A stretch of DNA of 64,000 nt from Aphrocallistes beatrix (lineage: Eukaryota > Porifera > Hexactinellida > Sceptrulophora > Aphrocallistidae), in assembly GCA_963281255.1 (NCBI GenBank), contig OY725496.1, positions 4,317,723-4,381,722 of the forward strand, given 5' to 3'. Positions 35,401 to 44,747 of this stretch are shown in pieces. The translations under genes were made by a program, and so were the position numbers. The notes under the pieces are model-generated. The model had not been told where the DNA came from, did no database searches, and saw only the letters and a list, made by a program, of their open reading frames with translations. Position 1 is the first letter of the stretch. Each line of letters opens with the position of its first letter.

Positions 35401-36300
35401 CTGAGGTAATCTTGATACAGGTCCCGCGCATCGCTAGAGGCAAGTACCATGATACCCCAGACCGTCTTTTTGAAGTGTATCTTCAGCTCTATCTTTTTCA
35501 GTTCTTTACTCCCAATATACTCAATATCTTCAAACTGCTCAGAAATGGTAAATGTTTTAGAAAGTTTGTGTCTCATTATTTTGTTCGAGTGTGTGGATGG
35601 AATGGAAATTGATCTCCTTGTTTCTGGAGGATGCGTTACTGGTTCTGGTTTTACTACACTTGTGTGGTCCTCTTTATTATCATAAATGTACCTAGAATTT
35701 TTTTACAAATGAAAAAAAATTATTTCTAAAACGGAAGAATGATTTTGAATAACACTACCTTTCAGTGAGGTGATTTTTTAGTAGAATCCCATCTCCAGAC
35801 TTCACTTTGTCTCCAGGGCAGGATGTGGTGTTCCCAGGCAGTACAATGAACCAGCAGCCGTCGCTAATACTTGTGACTAATCGGATTTTATAGTCGCTTT
35901 GATTGCCAATTCTCGGCTGACACGTGAGATATTTTCTGCTGGTAAAATGTCTCAGTATTATGGCATTTCCGTAGGTTAAAGTTTTGTGTATTTTTGTGTT
36001 TCCCGAGTGTGCAGCAGTTTTGTCCCTCTTTCTAGCATCATGATGGAGTTGTGTATTGAGCATATGCACTGATGTTGCCTGTTCTATGATAAACGCCGAT
36101 TTCCAAAGTGTAAATTTATCTTTGTAAGCTGCTAAGAATATCTCACTCGACCCGAACCCTTCGCTTGAGATGACGTGCTGTTCATCCTTAGTTTCGCAGT
36201 TGAGGTAGATGATGTCCTCCGTCCTCAGGTAGCTGGCGAGATCGAGGTTGAATTGAGTTGAACTCAATGGTTTCCCGACTGGGTTGTTACCCCCGTCCAT
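20418..36300 (-). CDS. RYR: ryanodine receptor calcium-release channel
   Basis: Nine exons with consistent phases: 36300-35759, 35691-34429, 34366-28701, 28346-25167, 25097-24886, 24807-24229, 24152-23907, 23824-23490 and 23421-20418, giving about 5,008 residues, the usual length. The N-terminal inositol-receptor-like and MIR domains are in exons 1-2. RIH and SPRY domains and the first RyR repeat pair are in the 5.7-kb exon 3. The EF-hand pair is at about residues 4200-4246. Six or so membrane helices and the pore follow in exon 9. It releases calcium from the endoplasmic reticulum. The filter reads GGGVSD (20856-20873) where vertebrates have GGGIGD; the inner helix IIQGLIIDAFGELRD and zinc site CFICG...H...H are intact. 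Both EF loops keep their ligands. The second RyR-repeat (phosphorylation) domain is very divergent. The start ATG at 36300 precedes YLRTEDIIYL. Confidence 0.97.
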
Positions 36301-37367
36301 CAGGCCTGCTAATTCGCTGAACAAGATTGAATTGGATTGACTTTCTTAAAATGGGGTTTATAGAAAGTATTTTTTGAATGCAAATTGATATGATTAGAAT
36401 CATGAGTTAACTTGGAACTTATACGTATATATATATATATCAGCATAATGAATCGGTTTGTGATTTGCAACTAAAAGGAGAGAATTTCTAGTGCATCCTT
36501 TCTTCATACGTGATACATAAATGAAGTAAATATTTGAGTTAAAAAGTTTTACATACAAGTCTTCTATTAGCCATATGAACGTGAATTTATCCATAGCTGT
36601 GTCAATTACATCAGCAAGTAACGAAGAATTATATGTGTCGAAAATTGGGATTTTTTAACACTTATTAATAAATATGAAGTGTTGCAAGCTTGTGGTAAAC
36701 TAGCAATGGACTAGTTCATTTTGCTGCATAATCTTCTAAAATATGATGGGTAATAGTATGATTTCTATGTTATTTCATCTGTCCAGCATATTATGTACAG
36801 TTACTAACAAATTTGCTTAACCTGTGCTTTCATTTTCATATGTTCACTACATTTGAAATATTTTCCATTTCCGTTTTATTAATTACACAGTATATATAGA
36901 GGCTGGCAGATAGTACAATGGTAATACAAAACTGAGCCTATATGACCGAGTGTGAAGCTTAAACATATCAATTTACTTCTGATCACATTCTAATTTATTA
37001 GATTAATTAACTAATAACCTATCTCCTAGGTTTATTGTATATGATGATGAACATTCAGTTATGTAGTTCGGGTTATTTGCCTTTGCTAAAGCTATTGTAA
37101 ATTGTAAAACCTCCACTTACACTGAAATTTAGAGAGAGATGGTATTGACTTCATCATTTGACTTTTCAAAGAAATTATATAATTTACTTAAAGTACCTAT
37201 TTTATTTCTATGATTGTTATTTGCCACTTCGGCTGTTTAATTGATATTGTAGCATATTGTAAGAATTCTTACTGGAATAATTATGTCCGAATTTCAGCTT
37301 AAGAGAATATAAGGCAATGATGGTTTTATATTTAGCTGTTGTAACGATAGCTGTATTTTACCTTTAG
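36301..37367. other. RyR upstream region / possible intron of EF-hand gene
   Basis: AT-rich with a short (TA)n tract near 36428-36440. It includes the RyR promoter on the minus strand and, if the EF-hand gene spans the receptor, the end of its long intron with acceptor TTTTACCTTTAG at 37356-37367. No gene recognised. Confidence 0.5.
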
Positions 37368-40300
37368 ACTAATGCAGATAAAGTCTTCTGATGGGTTTCC
37401 TGGAGCGATCGGAGCACTCCGTAGTCACCTGTTGTCTGAGAACTACCAGCAGTTCCAGAACCCGAGAGACCCTACAAGCGTCAACGTACTGTCAGCCTTC
37501 ACTAAGTTCGACACGGACAGGAGTGGGTACATTACGGTTGAGAGTCTTGGGACTATCTGTGAGGATATTGGCACCCCGATCACTGACACAGAAATAGGAC
37601 TGCTCTTAGAGGAGTAAGTGAAGCTACGACACGATACCCCATGGCCTATCTAGAAGGAATTGAAGTTTGTTCCAATGCATTTCTATTTAGGTGTGACCCC
37701 TTGGGAGACGGAAAGATAGACTATGTGGAGTTTGCAAAATTTTTATTAGGTTCGTATCATTTACTAATTTATTGATATTTTTTTCTAATTTTAACATGCA
37801 TCTCCCTACTTGAGTAGCTGAGCATGTTCCATTGGACATTGAAGGCACATATGAAAGCACGACACACAACTCATTTCATCCTCTTCCCTCAGAGGTTCTG
37901 ACACATATTATTATCCTTACTATTAAAACTCGATTAATGTTTGTTTGTATATATATATATATATATGTATAACGAATTGATTGAAGAAACTGTCAGGCAC
38001 AGAAAGCTGATTTTGCTATGGCTCCAGTAAGTTCTGAGCTCAGACGAAAATGTCGACTCATCATGGAATTATGACGTCAATGTCACATTTTTAAAAGTTA
38101 AGCAATAATTCGAGCATAACTCAGCCATTATAGGAGATAGAAGGCTGAAATTTTAATAGAATCTGTATACTAACATACCTCACATATGATGCAACTATCA
38201 TCAAAAAATGATGACTCATCACTTTGTTATGAGTCATCATTACTCATCAAAATTTTAAAAATTGATAAATTTGGTGATTTTTCGTGCGATATAGATTATA
38301 ACAGTAGGACAGACGTATTTAGAGATGTTATCTCCCTTATAATTAATCAATGTGACCCCAGGCGGACACAAAGTGTCCGCCAGCCGCGCAGCGCAAGCAA
38401 GCGAAGCGCGCTTGTTACTATTATATTTGGTTATTATTTGATTAGCAAACGAGATGTACGTATGTTCTCTCTCATCCACGTACGTAATGATTCCCACTGA
38501 TATAATTAACTACTTTTGTGTTGTATATCAGATTAAAGACGGGTTCACTTCACGTCCAAGATCCGGTAAACCCACTTTAGCGAATCAAACTGCAGTGAAG
38601 TTTGCTGATTCGTGTACTGGCGGGGACAGTGATAAGGGTACTTAACTGATTTCTTTAAAGTTTCGATTCACCCATTCTATTTATTATTCCGTTAGATTGG
38701 TCAGAAAAATTCGGCACTAATTTTCAGACAGGCACCCACTTTGAGGTTATTCATATACATTAGTTTTGAATTTAATTAGTTTACTAGGATTATTTCTTTT
38801 AATAGCCACAAATCGACTCGTGAATGGATTTATGCGTGACTATTTGTATACATCAGCCACGTATCCAATTATTTGTGTTCGCTGTCTAACGTAGAGATTA
38901 ATCAAGTGATGATTACTACCGATGTTGTGCAGCGTAGAGAATTGGTTGAGATAAGGCGAGAGGTTATCCTATCTTGGCCAGTATTCAGCCTGATATTAGT
39001 AATGCAATTGAAAGCATCATGCAACATGTTAATTAAGGGTTTATTCTTATCATCATAGCTGTAACATTTTGTTCTTCTGTTCTGACTAATCTTGTCCATT
39101 AGTTTGGAAATTTTAAAGAGCGTCCAAGATCAGTTTATCAGCAAGGTAGGTCCCATTTAATGCATAGTACAAAAGTATTTTCCAGGTTCCTGTTCTTCGG
39201 GAATGCTATCGGTTTGTCGGTCAACATTTTACATCTCGATTCTTCACAGATATTAATTGTAAAGATGACTCCTCGAGACCATCTTATGTACTAGCCGCTG
39301 TTCTCCCAGATTCCCAGGTAATATATCTTTTGGTTTAAAGCGAATTGAGTTTGGTAATATTTCGTTTGTTTGTTGAATTGCGAAGTATGTCTCATTGTCC
39401 AATTGCATTAATCCTAATTATACTTGTGAATAGAGTCTCTCTTTCGTAGATATTTCCTATCAAAAGCAGCCTGCGACCACAAACAACTAACAGGAGTGAG
39501 TTCAGAGCTCCAGAGAGAGCAGATGCACACAAGGAGCACGGATCATATGCATACAGAGATAGAGATAGGATGGATTCTGTCGTTCTCTCGGACGGTTTAA
39601 AACAAATAAAGTTAACTGGTAATGTTACTATGTTTCATAGACAAGCAGAAGTAGCGATATTTATTGGTTGAATCCTACAGAAACTCAGCTTAACTTCAAG
39701 ACGCCACTCAATGCTGAGCACAGTCCTAGCCTGGCTCCACCCCCCACCAGTCTCCAGCTCCTCTCCCAACAGCCAGCGATGGCGCGTCCCCTCGAGTATG
39801 CAGTGAAGGAGACGGAGGCTCAGGTTAATAGTTAGCTTCAGTTGAGATAAGCCGAATTCAAATGCGATTGAACATCTAGCAAAGTGTTGAAATATTTTAC
39901 CTCTTGCAGCGAATGTTCAGGACTCCTCAGAGTTTGGATAACGATATTGTGAGGAGGCAGAGAGCAGAGACTGCCAGGACTCTCTCCAGACTTAAAGACA
40001 ATCGACAGACACATTTCGAATTCGGTTCTTCTCAAGATCACCATTCTTCTGAAATGGTAGTGTAAGCTCGTTTCTTGTGAATTCAAATGTATAGCAAAGT
40101 TACAAATATAATTTGTTGGCTAGAATACTCAGTTCAAAGGGAGGATTCCTGACACGAGCATTGCAGCTGCTGGGACCCTCAACTTACCCACCTCTCACTT
40201 CTCACATGTTTTCCCAAGGTACGGACTAACCTAACTGAGTAGAATTCTATTATTAGAATGATTGGCATTGACATGTGCAATTTAATAGAGACAAGAAGAA

Positions 40301-41764
40301 AACGAGTGAGAACAAGGGAGGAAGTCTAATCCTGGAGAACAAAATAAAAAGAGCAGCAACTGCTAAGTAATGAAAAACAGATGTTCTTATTCTTATGGAG
40401 TTAATAGTAGTTTTATTATTCTTTCCTAGACACGTGAATCCCCGCGATCCTGTCAATTTGAATTTGAGAAAAGCTTTCCTTGAATTTGACAAGGATTTGT
40501 GAGTTCATATTATAGGCCCATATTGTTCAAAAGTACTGCCGATGTTGTTCACATTGCTTCTTCAGAGTGTTGACACAGCCGATGATGTGTTCTGGCATTT
40601 GGGTTGAGTTTGCAGGCAATGAACTGCTCTGAGATTTCCAGAGTAGGATCCTCACAGGTTTTCTGTGTCGATCTCATTGTTTGTACGGCCATGATAGCTA
40701 TTCAATTTACTGAGGCTGAATGATATCCTCTATGACAGCGGTTTTCAACCTTTTTTTGATTGTGGACCCCCTCCTATTAACCGTAATACAAAATTTCGAA
40801 TTCTGTGGACTACTAAGGGTTTCATGGACCCCAGGTTGGGAACCACTGCTCTAAGAGAAGCTTCATTTTCATAGAGCTGATTGTATACAAGGTCTTTAAA
40901 ACCGCATTAATTAATTAAACTATTGTAGGAGTGGGCATATATCTCCTCGGGACATCGTTAACATATGCATCCAACAAGGAATTAACATTACTGACCAAGA
41001 TTTGCAGGAACTCATGGAAAGGTGACCTTTCTAACTACATTCCATATATCTATTTTCATTAATTAAAATATGCCTTAGGTGTGATCATGATCAAGATGGA
41101 TTGATTGATTATCATGATTTCTCCCAATACCTGACAATGCAGCATAGCACCTTGACTCGCCAGGAAGCGACTGAATCAACTACAATGAGAGACTTCAAAC
41201 CAATCGAGCAAAGATCGTAAGTAAAAAGAACATTACAGATGAATTCCTATATAATAATAGCTCTCATTTATTGTTAAAAAAACTCGATCGACAGACCGAT
41301 TGTGCAGCTCCAGGTAACTGCATATACTCTAGAGGGATGTCGGTGCGAAAATTCAATAATTGATAATGATGAAAAATTAACATTATGATCGTAATTTGGT
41401 TATGATGGGAAATTAGCATTATGATCGTAATTTGGTTATGATGGGAAATTAGCATTATGATCGTAATTTGGTTATGATGGGAAATTATATTCGAATTATT
41501 TTGTGTTTTTGCTAGCATTTCTGTCGAGAAGGAAAGGGTGGATGCCACCGTAAAGAAGAGATACACTCCTTCAGCAGCTAGCCACTATTTCCACATGGAT
41601 CATGAGAATAGTTCGTTATCAATAATGAAGATATCAGAGTAAAACAGGACTTTTTATCATTAATTTTTTGTAGAGCCGTTTGCTTCTGCGACCCAGCAAC
41701 ACTTCCAACACCCCCTCACCCTTTTAAATACAAGTACGTGCCCTTACGTTATCTCGAGTATTGA
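37368..41764 (+). CDS. four-EF-hand protein, 3' exons
   Basis: Exons include 37368-37613, 37691-37749, about 38539-38637, about 39185-39320, about 39450-39600, about 39680-39822, about 39910-40058, about 40124-40219, 40430-40498, 40929 to about 41022, about 41079-41218, about 41520-41639 and 41674-41764 (stop TGA). Two EF-hand pairs flank a disordered middle: DTDRSGYITVES with DPLGDGKIDYVE, then DKDLSGHISPRD with DHDQDGLIDYHD. All four loops keep the key ligands, so up to four calcium ions may bind. The tail ends KYVPLRYLEY. Repeated NPRDP before each pair suggests an internal duplication. It is reminiscent of axonemal EF-hand proteins but I cannot name it. The ATG at 37372 would serve as start only if exon 37368 is first; acceptor and phase suggest it is internal. 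Confidence 0.75.
37948..37971. repeat. (TA)n microsatellite
   Basis: A run of alternating TA of roughly 20 bases inside the Helitron-like element. Confidence 0.8.
38208..38240. repeat. 12-bp perfect palindrome arms with AP-1-like cores
   Basis: ATGATGACTCAT (38208-38219) and its exact inverse ATGAGTCATCAT (38229-38240) are separated by 9 bp. Each arm carries TGACTCA, the AP-1 (bZIP) site. It lies inside the Helitron-like element. Confidence 0.75.
40736..40848. mobile_element. hAT-type MITE family A, copy 1
   Basis: Ends CAGCGGTTTTCAACC and GGTTGGGAACCACTG. Flanks CTCTATGA (40728-40735) and CTCTAAGA (40849-40856) match at 7 of 8 bases. It is the shortest of three related copies in this window and lies in an EF-hand gene intron. 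Confidence 0.85.
41371..41487. repeat. 36-bp tandem repeat, about 3 copies
   Basis: The unit GGGAAATTAGCATTATGATC plus CGTAATTTGGTTATGAT-like sequence repeats about three times nearly without change inside an intron of the EF-hand gene. It creates a repetitive minus-strand ORF that is not a gene. Confidence 0.85.
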
Positions 41765-42142
41765 GCCGTAAATGTTAACATTTTGATCTGTTACTTATCC
41801 TGATTAATTATTAGGTGATGGACATAAACAATGATATTCAGCAATACACGAATTGATTTCCACCAGCATTATAGTCTGATCATACAGTAGTTCTGTACTC
41901 TATTAAGTTTCGCCTGTTAGTGAATCATATTATCATAAATATGTACCTATGTTTATTTGCATTTATGTACAAACATCATTTTATATTCATGTACAGTCTA
42001 ATTGAATGATTATATTATCCATTGGATACTGGATTTTCTGAATTTATTCATCATTTTGTATTTATATCTATTTGTCCAATTTTATCTCCCCTACGGATTA
42101 TTAGAGCACAAATTTTAAGTCTCTTCATGTACAGTTTAATAG

Positions 42143-42356
42143 CATACTTGCCAACTGTCCCGTTTTTGGCGGGACGTCCCGCTTTTTTCACTTCTATTGA
42201 GCTAATTTTTACGAGTGTCCCGCTTTTACGTGAAATTTCCCCATTATGTCCCGATTTTTTACTTTTATGTATAGTACATTTCTATTGCGTCCCGCCATGT
42301 CCCGCCAAATTCAACGCTGAGTCCCGCTCTTATCATGGCTCAGGTTGGCATGTATG
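42143..42356. mobile_element. hAT-like MITE with TCCCG repeats
   Basis: Ends CATACTTGCCAAC and GTTGGCATGTATG are inverted repeats with one mismatch. The interior repeats GTCCCGC motifs. Flanks share TAATAG. CATACTTGCCAAC is a known type of hAT MITE terminus in animals. Confidence 0.7.
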
Positions 42357-42424
42357 TAATAGGCTCAAGGTGGCAGTCATTGATATTTAATATTAGATTG
42401 GGAATCTAATACCAAATAGATATA

Positions 42425-42585
42425 CAGTGGAATTTGCTTATTAACAATATTACTCTATTAGCAACCAATCTTCAGGTCCCAGGTGAAGATTTTGTGTTAA
42501 ATATGTTCCCTTATTAGCAACTTCGCGTATTAGCAACCATTTTACGAGCAAAACTCGAGTTGCTAATAAGCGAATTCCCACTCGT
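42425..42585. mobile_element. pogo/Tigger-like MITE
   Basis: Left end CAGTGGAATTTGCTTATTA and right end GTTGCTAATAAGCGAATTCC are near-perfect inverted repeats, with TTAGCAAC motifs repeated inside. TA borders the left end. It lies about 160 bp upstream of the NTF2 start codon. Confidence 0.7.
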
Positions 42586-42746
42586 AACCTATGGTTAGTA
42601 TTTTGTTCAGCGTTACTACCATGGATCTTATATGACTAAAATTCTGATTGTGAATATAACTGATTCTCCACTTGTTAAGATTTATGTTTCACTAAACAAC
42701 TTATTTTGTTGTTATTTTTAATTAAGTTTAAGATTTCGTTAGAATA

Positions 42747-43139
42747 ATGGCAGCAGCACCAAACACAGAGCAAATCGTTCAACAATTCCTAACCTTGTTC
42801 TACCAGTTGTATGACAAGGATGCGGAGTCGAGGGGAAATTTGTACCAATTATACGATGAATCTGCTCTGCTCAAGTACGAGGGTCATGATATCACTACAA
42901 GGGCAAGTATTGCAGAGAAATACAGGAGCCTACCTTTCCAAGTAGTTCAGCACGAAGTGAGCACCTTCGACCATTTCCTGATTGGAGATGCCATTCTTAT
43001 TTCTGTGTTAGGGCAATTGAAAGCAGACCAAGACACTGTCTTCTCTTTCAGTGAGACATTTTTGATTAAATATTTTCAGGAAACCAACTCGCCTCAAATC
43101 TACGTGCATAACTTCAGGCTCAACCTACACTCCTCTTAG
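42747..43139 (+). CDS. NTF2: nuclear transport factor 2
   Basis: This is an intronless ORF of 130 residues. The NTF2 fold is covered end to end: EQIVQQFLTLFYQLYD at the N-terminus, SLPFQVVQHEVSTFD in the middle, VLGQLKADQDTVFSFSETFL, and the closing HNFRLNLHSS. All align with human NTF2 (127 residues). The family imports Ran-GDP into the nucleus by binding it and FG nucleoporins. The start is the first ATG, followed by MAAAPNTEQ. Absence of introns is unusual for this gene and may reflect retroposition or intron loss. Confidence 0.95.
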   Translation: MAAAPNTEQIVQQFLTLFYQLYDKDAESRGNLYQLYDESALLKYEGHDITTRASIAEKYRSLPFQVVQHEVSTFDHFLIGDAILISVLGQLKADQDTVFSFSETFLIKYFQETNSPQIYVHNFRLNLHSS

Positions 43140-43996
43140 ACTAAGTGTAGTTGAGTTTTGTACTCATTCTCCAGTCTATGTTCTTTCTTAGTTATAAGAT
43201 AGTGTTTAGTTTGTGAAAACTAGATTCGATGTTATAATCTGCCTATATTAGAATTGAAACTGTTACTAAGAGTGTTTGATCCATTCCATTTCCTCATTTA
43301 TTTTCCCAAATCAGGGCCATAATCTCGGCAAATAATTGCCGAAGAACCTGGAACTGAAAAGTGTTTAGAAAATGTAATAAAATAATTGATCAATGATTTC
43401 AATCTTATCTCCAGCTTTTTATGAAACCTTTTTTTACAATTTTTGTGTCCCCCCTTTCGCCCTTGTGTAAGAGTTGGCATTCAGCACAAGCACTCATGAC
43501 AATGCGCCCTAATATTTGGCTCACAAACCATTTGTACAAATAATAGAGCCAAATTTAGATGTTTATTTATTTATTTATTTTAACATCCGTATCTTATTGG
43601 CAAAATGCTGGCTGATCCCCACAATCCCCTACTTCCGATCAGCACTCGAAAATTGAAATATAATCCACTGAATAGGAGTACCGTTTATTCTCGAATTTTT
43701 GCTTCGCCTTAGAAGAGAGTTTTGTTATAAATTCCTAAATTTATACATTCATCCGTGCAGTTATATTAATCGAAAAGTCTCTGAAATATTTATTTTTCAT
43801 CAGGTGGTAAATGTGCTAAGAATTAATAATCACCCCGGCTACTATTCAAGGATACGGTACATGGTAAGAGCCATTCTTCCCTCAATTCCGACTTAGCTTG
43901 TCCCCCGAAAATTTAGATTTCCTAAAATCAGCAGTGAAATGCGTGTTCCTGCTTTAAAATAGATGAGATTGATTGGTGTATTCTAACGGAATCTAA
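43140..43996. other. intergenic, 3' of NTF2
   Basis: AT-rich. A TTTA microsatellite lies at about 43562-43581. No gene or transposon end recognised. Confidence 0.55.
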
Positions 43997-44044
43997 CCAA
44001 TCAATTCCTCTAATTTATATGCGCTCAGCGCTGTGTATAAATAG
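43997..44044 (+). promoter_or_regulatory. CCAAT and TATA promoter of the 44083 gene
   Basis: CCAAT is at 43997-44001 and TATAAATAG at 44036-44044, 39 bp before the ATG at 44083. Transcription would then start about 10-20 bp before the ATG, giving a very short leader. This is the clearest core promoter in the window. Confidence 0.65.
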
Positions 44045-44082
44045 GGCTCGGCTCTAGATCCAACTATTGTATTTCCCGTGTC

Positions 44083-44529
44083 ATGTCCTCACAAATATCT
44101 TCTGCGCGTCCTCGCGTCTTTTCATCCCCTGCGAACAGGAGCATAACCAGCTATTCGATGCCGAAGGGGAGCGAACACATTGGCAACAAGAAGAATCCTG
44201 TCCTCACCGGGGGCTGGGCTCTCGTCAAGGAGTCAAACATGGAGCGGAGAGACCCTGTGGAGATATGGCGCTCAGGTGCGATCCACCAAATCTCCCATAT
44301 CAAGCATCGCCTACAGTCGGTCGCTTTTGATCTTAACTACCTTGAAGATGATATCCGTATCCTCTCCGCCTCAAGACCTAGCTCCGTAGTTAGGCCTAGG
44401 TCTGCTCTTGGCTATCAGAACTGGTCACGTGTCAAATTCCAATCATCCCCTCCGGAAACTATCCAATTCAGCAGGTACAACCTCCCGAAGACTCCACTCC
44501 CTCTCACTCCTGTCTACAACCACTTCTAA
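44083..44529 (+). CDS. orphan 148-residue basic protein
   Basis: A single exon of 148 residues, rich in Ser, Pro and Arg. It contains the blocks KKNPVLTGGWALVKESN, DPVEIWRSGAIHQISHIKHR and FDLNYLEDDIRILSAS, and a basic/proline tail. I do not recognise a family. The conserved-looking central third could form helices, while the ends look disordered. Small proteins of this composition are common among ciliary microtubule inner proteins, but that is only a guess. A TATA box and CCAAT motif precede it, and AATAAA occurs at about 44629, so it is very probably a real gene. Confidence 0.7.
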   Translation: MSSQISSARPRVFSSPANRSITSYSMPKGSEHIGNKKNPVLTGGWALVKESNMERRDPVEIWRSGAIHQISHIKHRLQSVAFDLNYLEDDIRILSASRPSSVVRPRSALGYQNWSRVKFQSSPPETIQFSRYNLPKTPLPLTPVYNHF

Positions 44530-44747
44530 TTCCATTCTAAACTTCTCTATTTTTATATTTTTATAACTGTAATTTTACCCTTTTCTAACCCACTCACTTG
44601 AATACCATCGTGACAATATTGTAGACTCAATAAAATGAAATGAATGAATTGCCCAATCGGTGTTTATAGAGGAACATATCCGCCCCTGTAGTGGTAACCA
44701 TAGTTCCCGGGAGGTTTCTATTTATTTATTTCAAAAAGGATTTCGCA

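Larger units (their letters stand above)
37914..38425 (+). mobile_element. Helitron-like non-autonomous element (tentative)
   Basis: The left edge TCCTTACTATTAAAA followed by TTTGTTTG resembles common animal Helitron 5' ends. The right edge has a GC-rich hairpin, CAAGCGAAGCGCGCTTG, followed by TTACTATT. It lies in an intron of the EF-hand gene. Related 3' hairpin pieces occur at 13572-13592 and 16232-16252, and a related internal stretch occurs in RPS9 intron 2. No Rep/helicase coding sequence is present. The exact ends and the AT insertion site are not proven. Confidence 0.4.
41765..42746. other. intergenic, EF-hand gene to NTF2
   Basis: It contains two MITEs (42143-42356 and 42425 to about 42585, listed separately). 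The rest is AT-rich with no gene. Confidence 0.6.

Noticed and set aside
41264..41566. Minus-strand ORF with a repeated SHHNQITIIML peptide; CRISPR-like spacing
   Set aside because: It is the translation of a 36-bp direct tandem repeat in an intron. There are no distinct spacers, and the genome is animal.
42022..42390. 122-codon plus-strand ORF
   Set aside because: It runs through a hAT-like MITE (42143-42356); the coding potential is chance.
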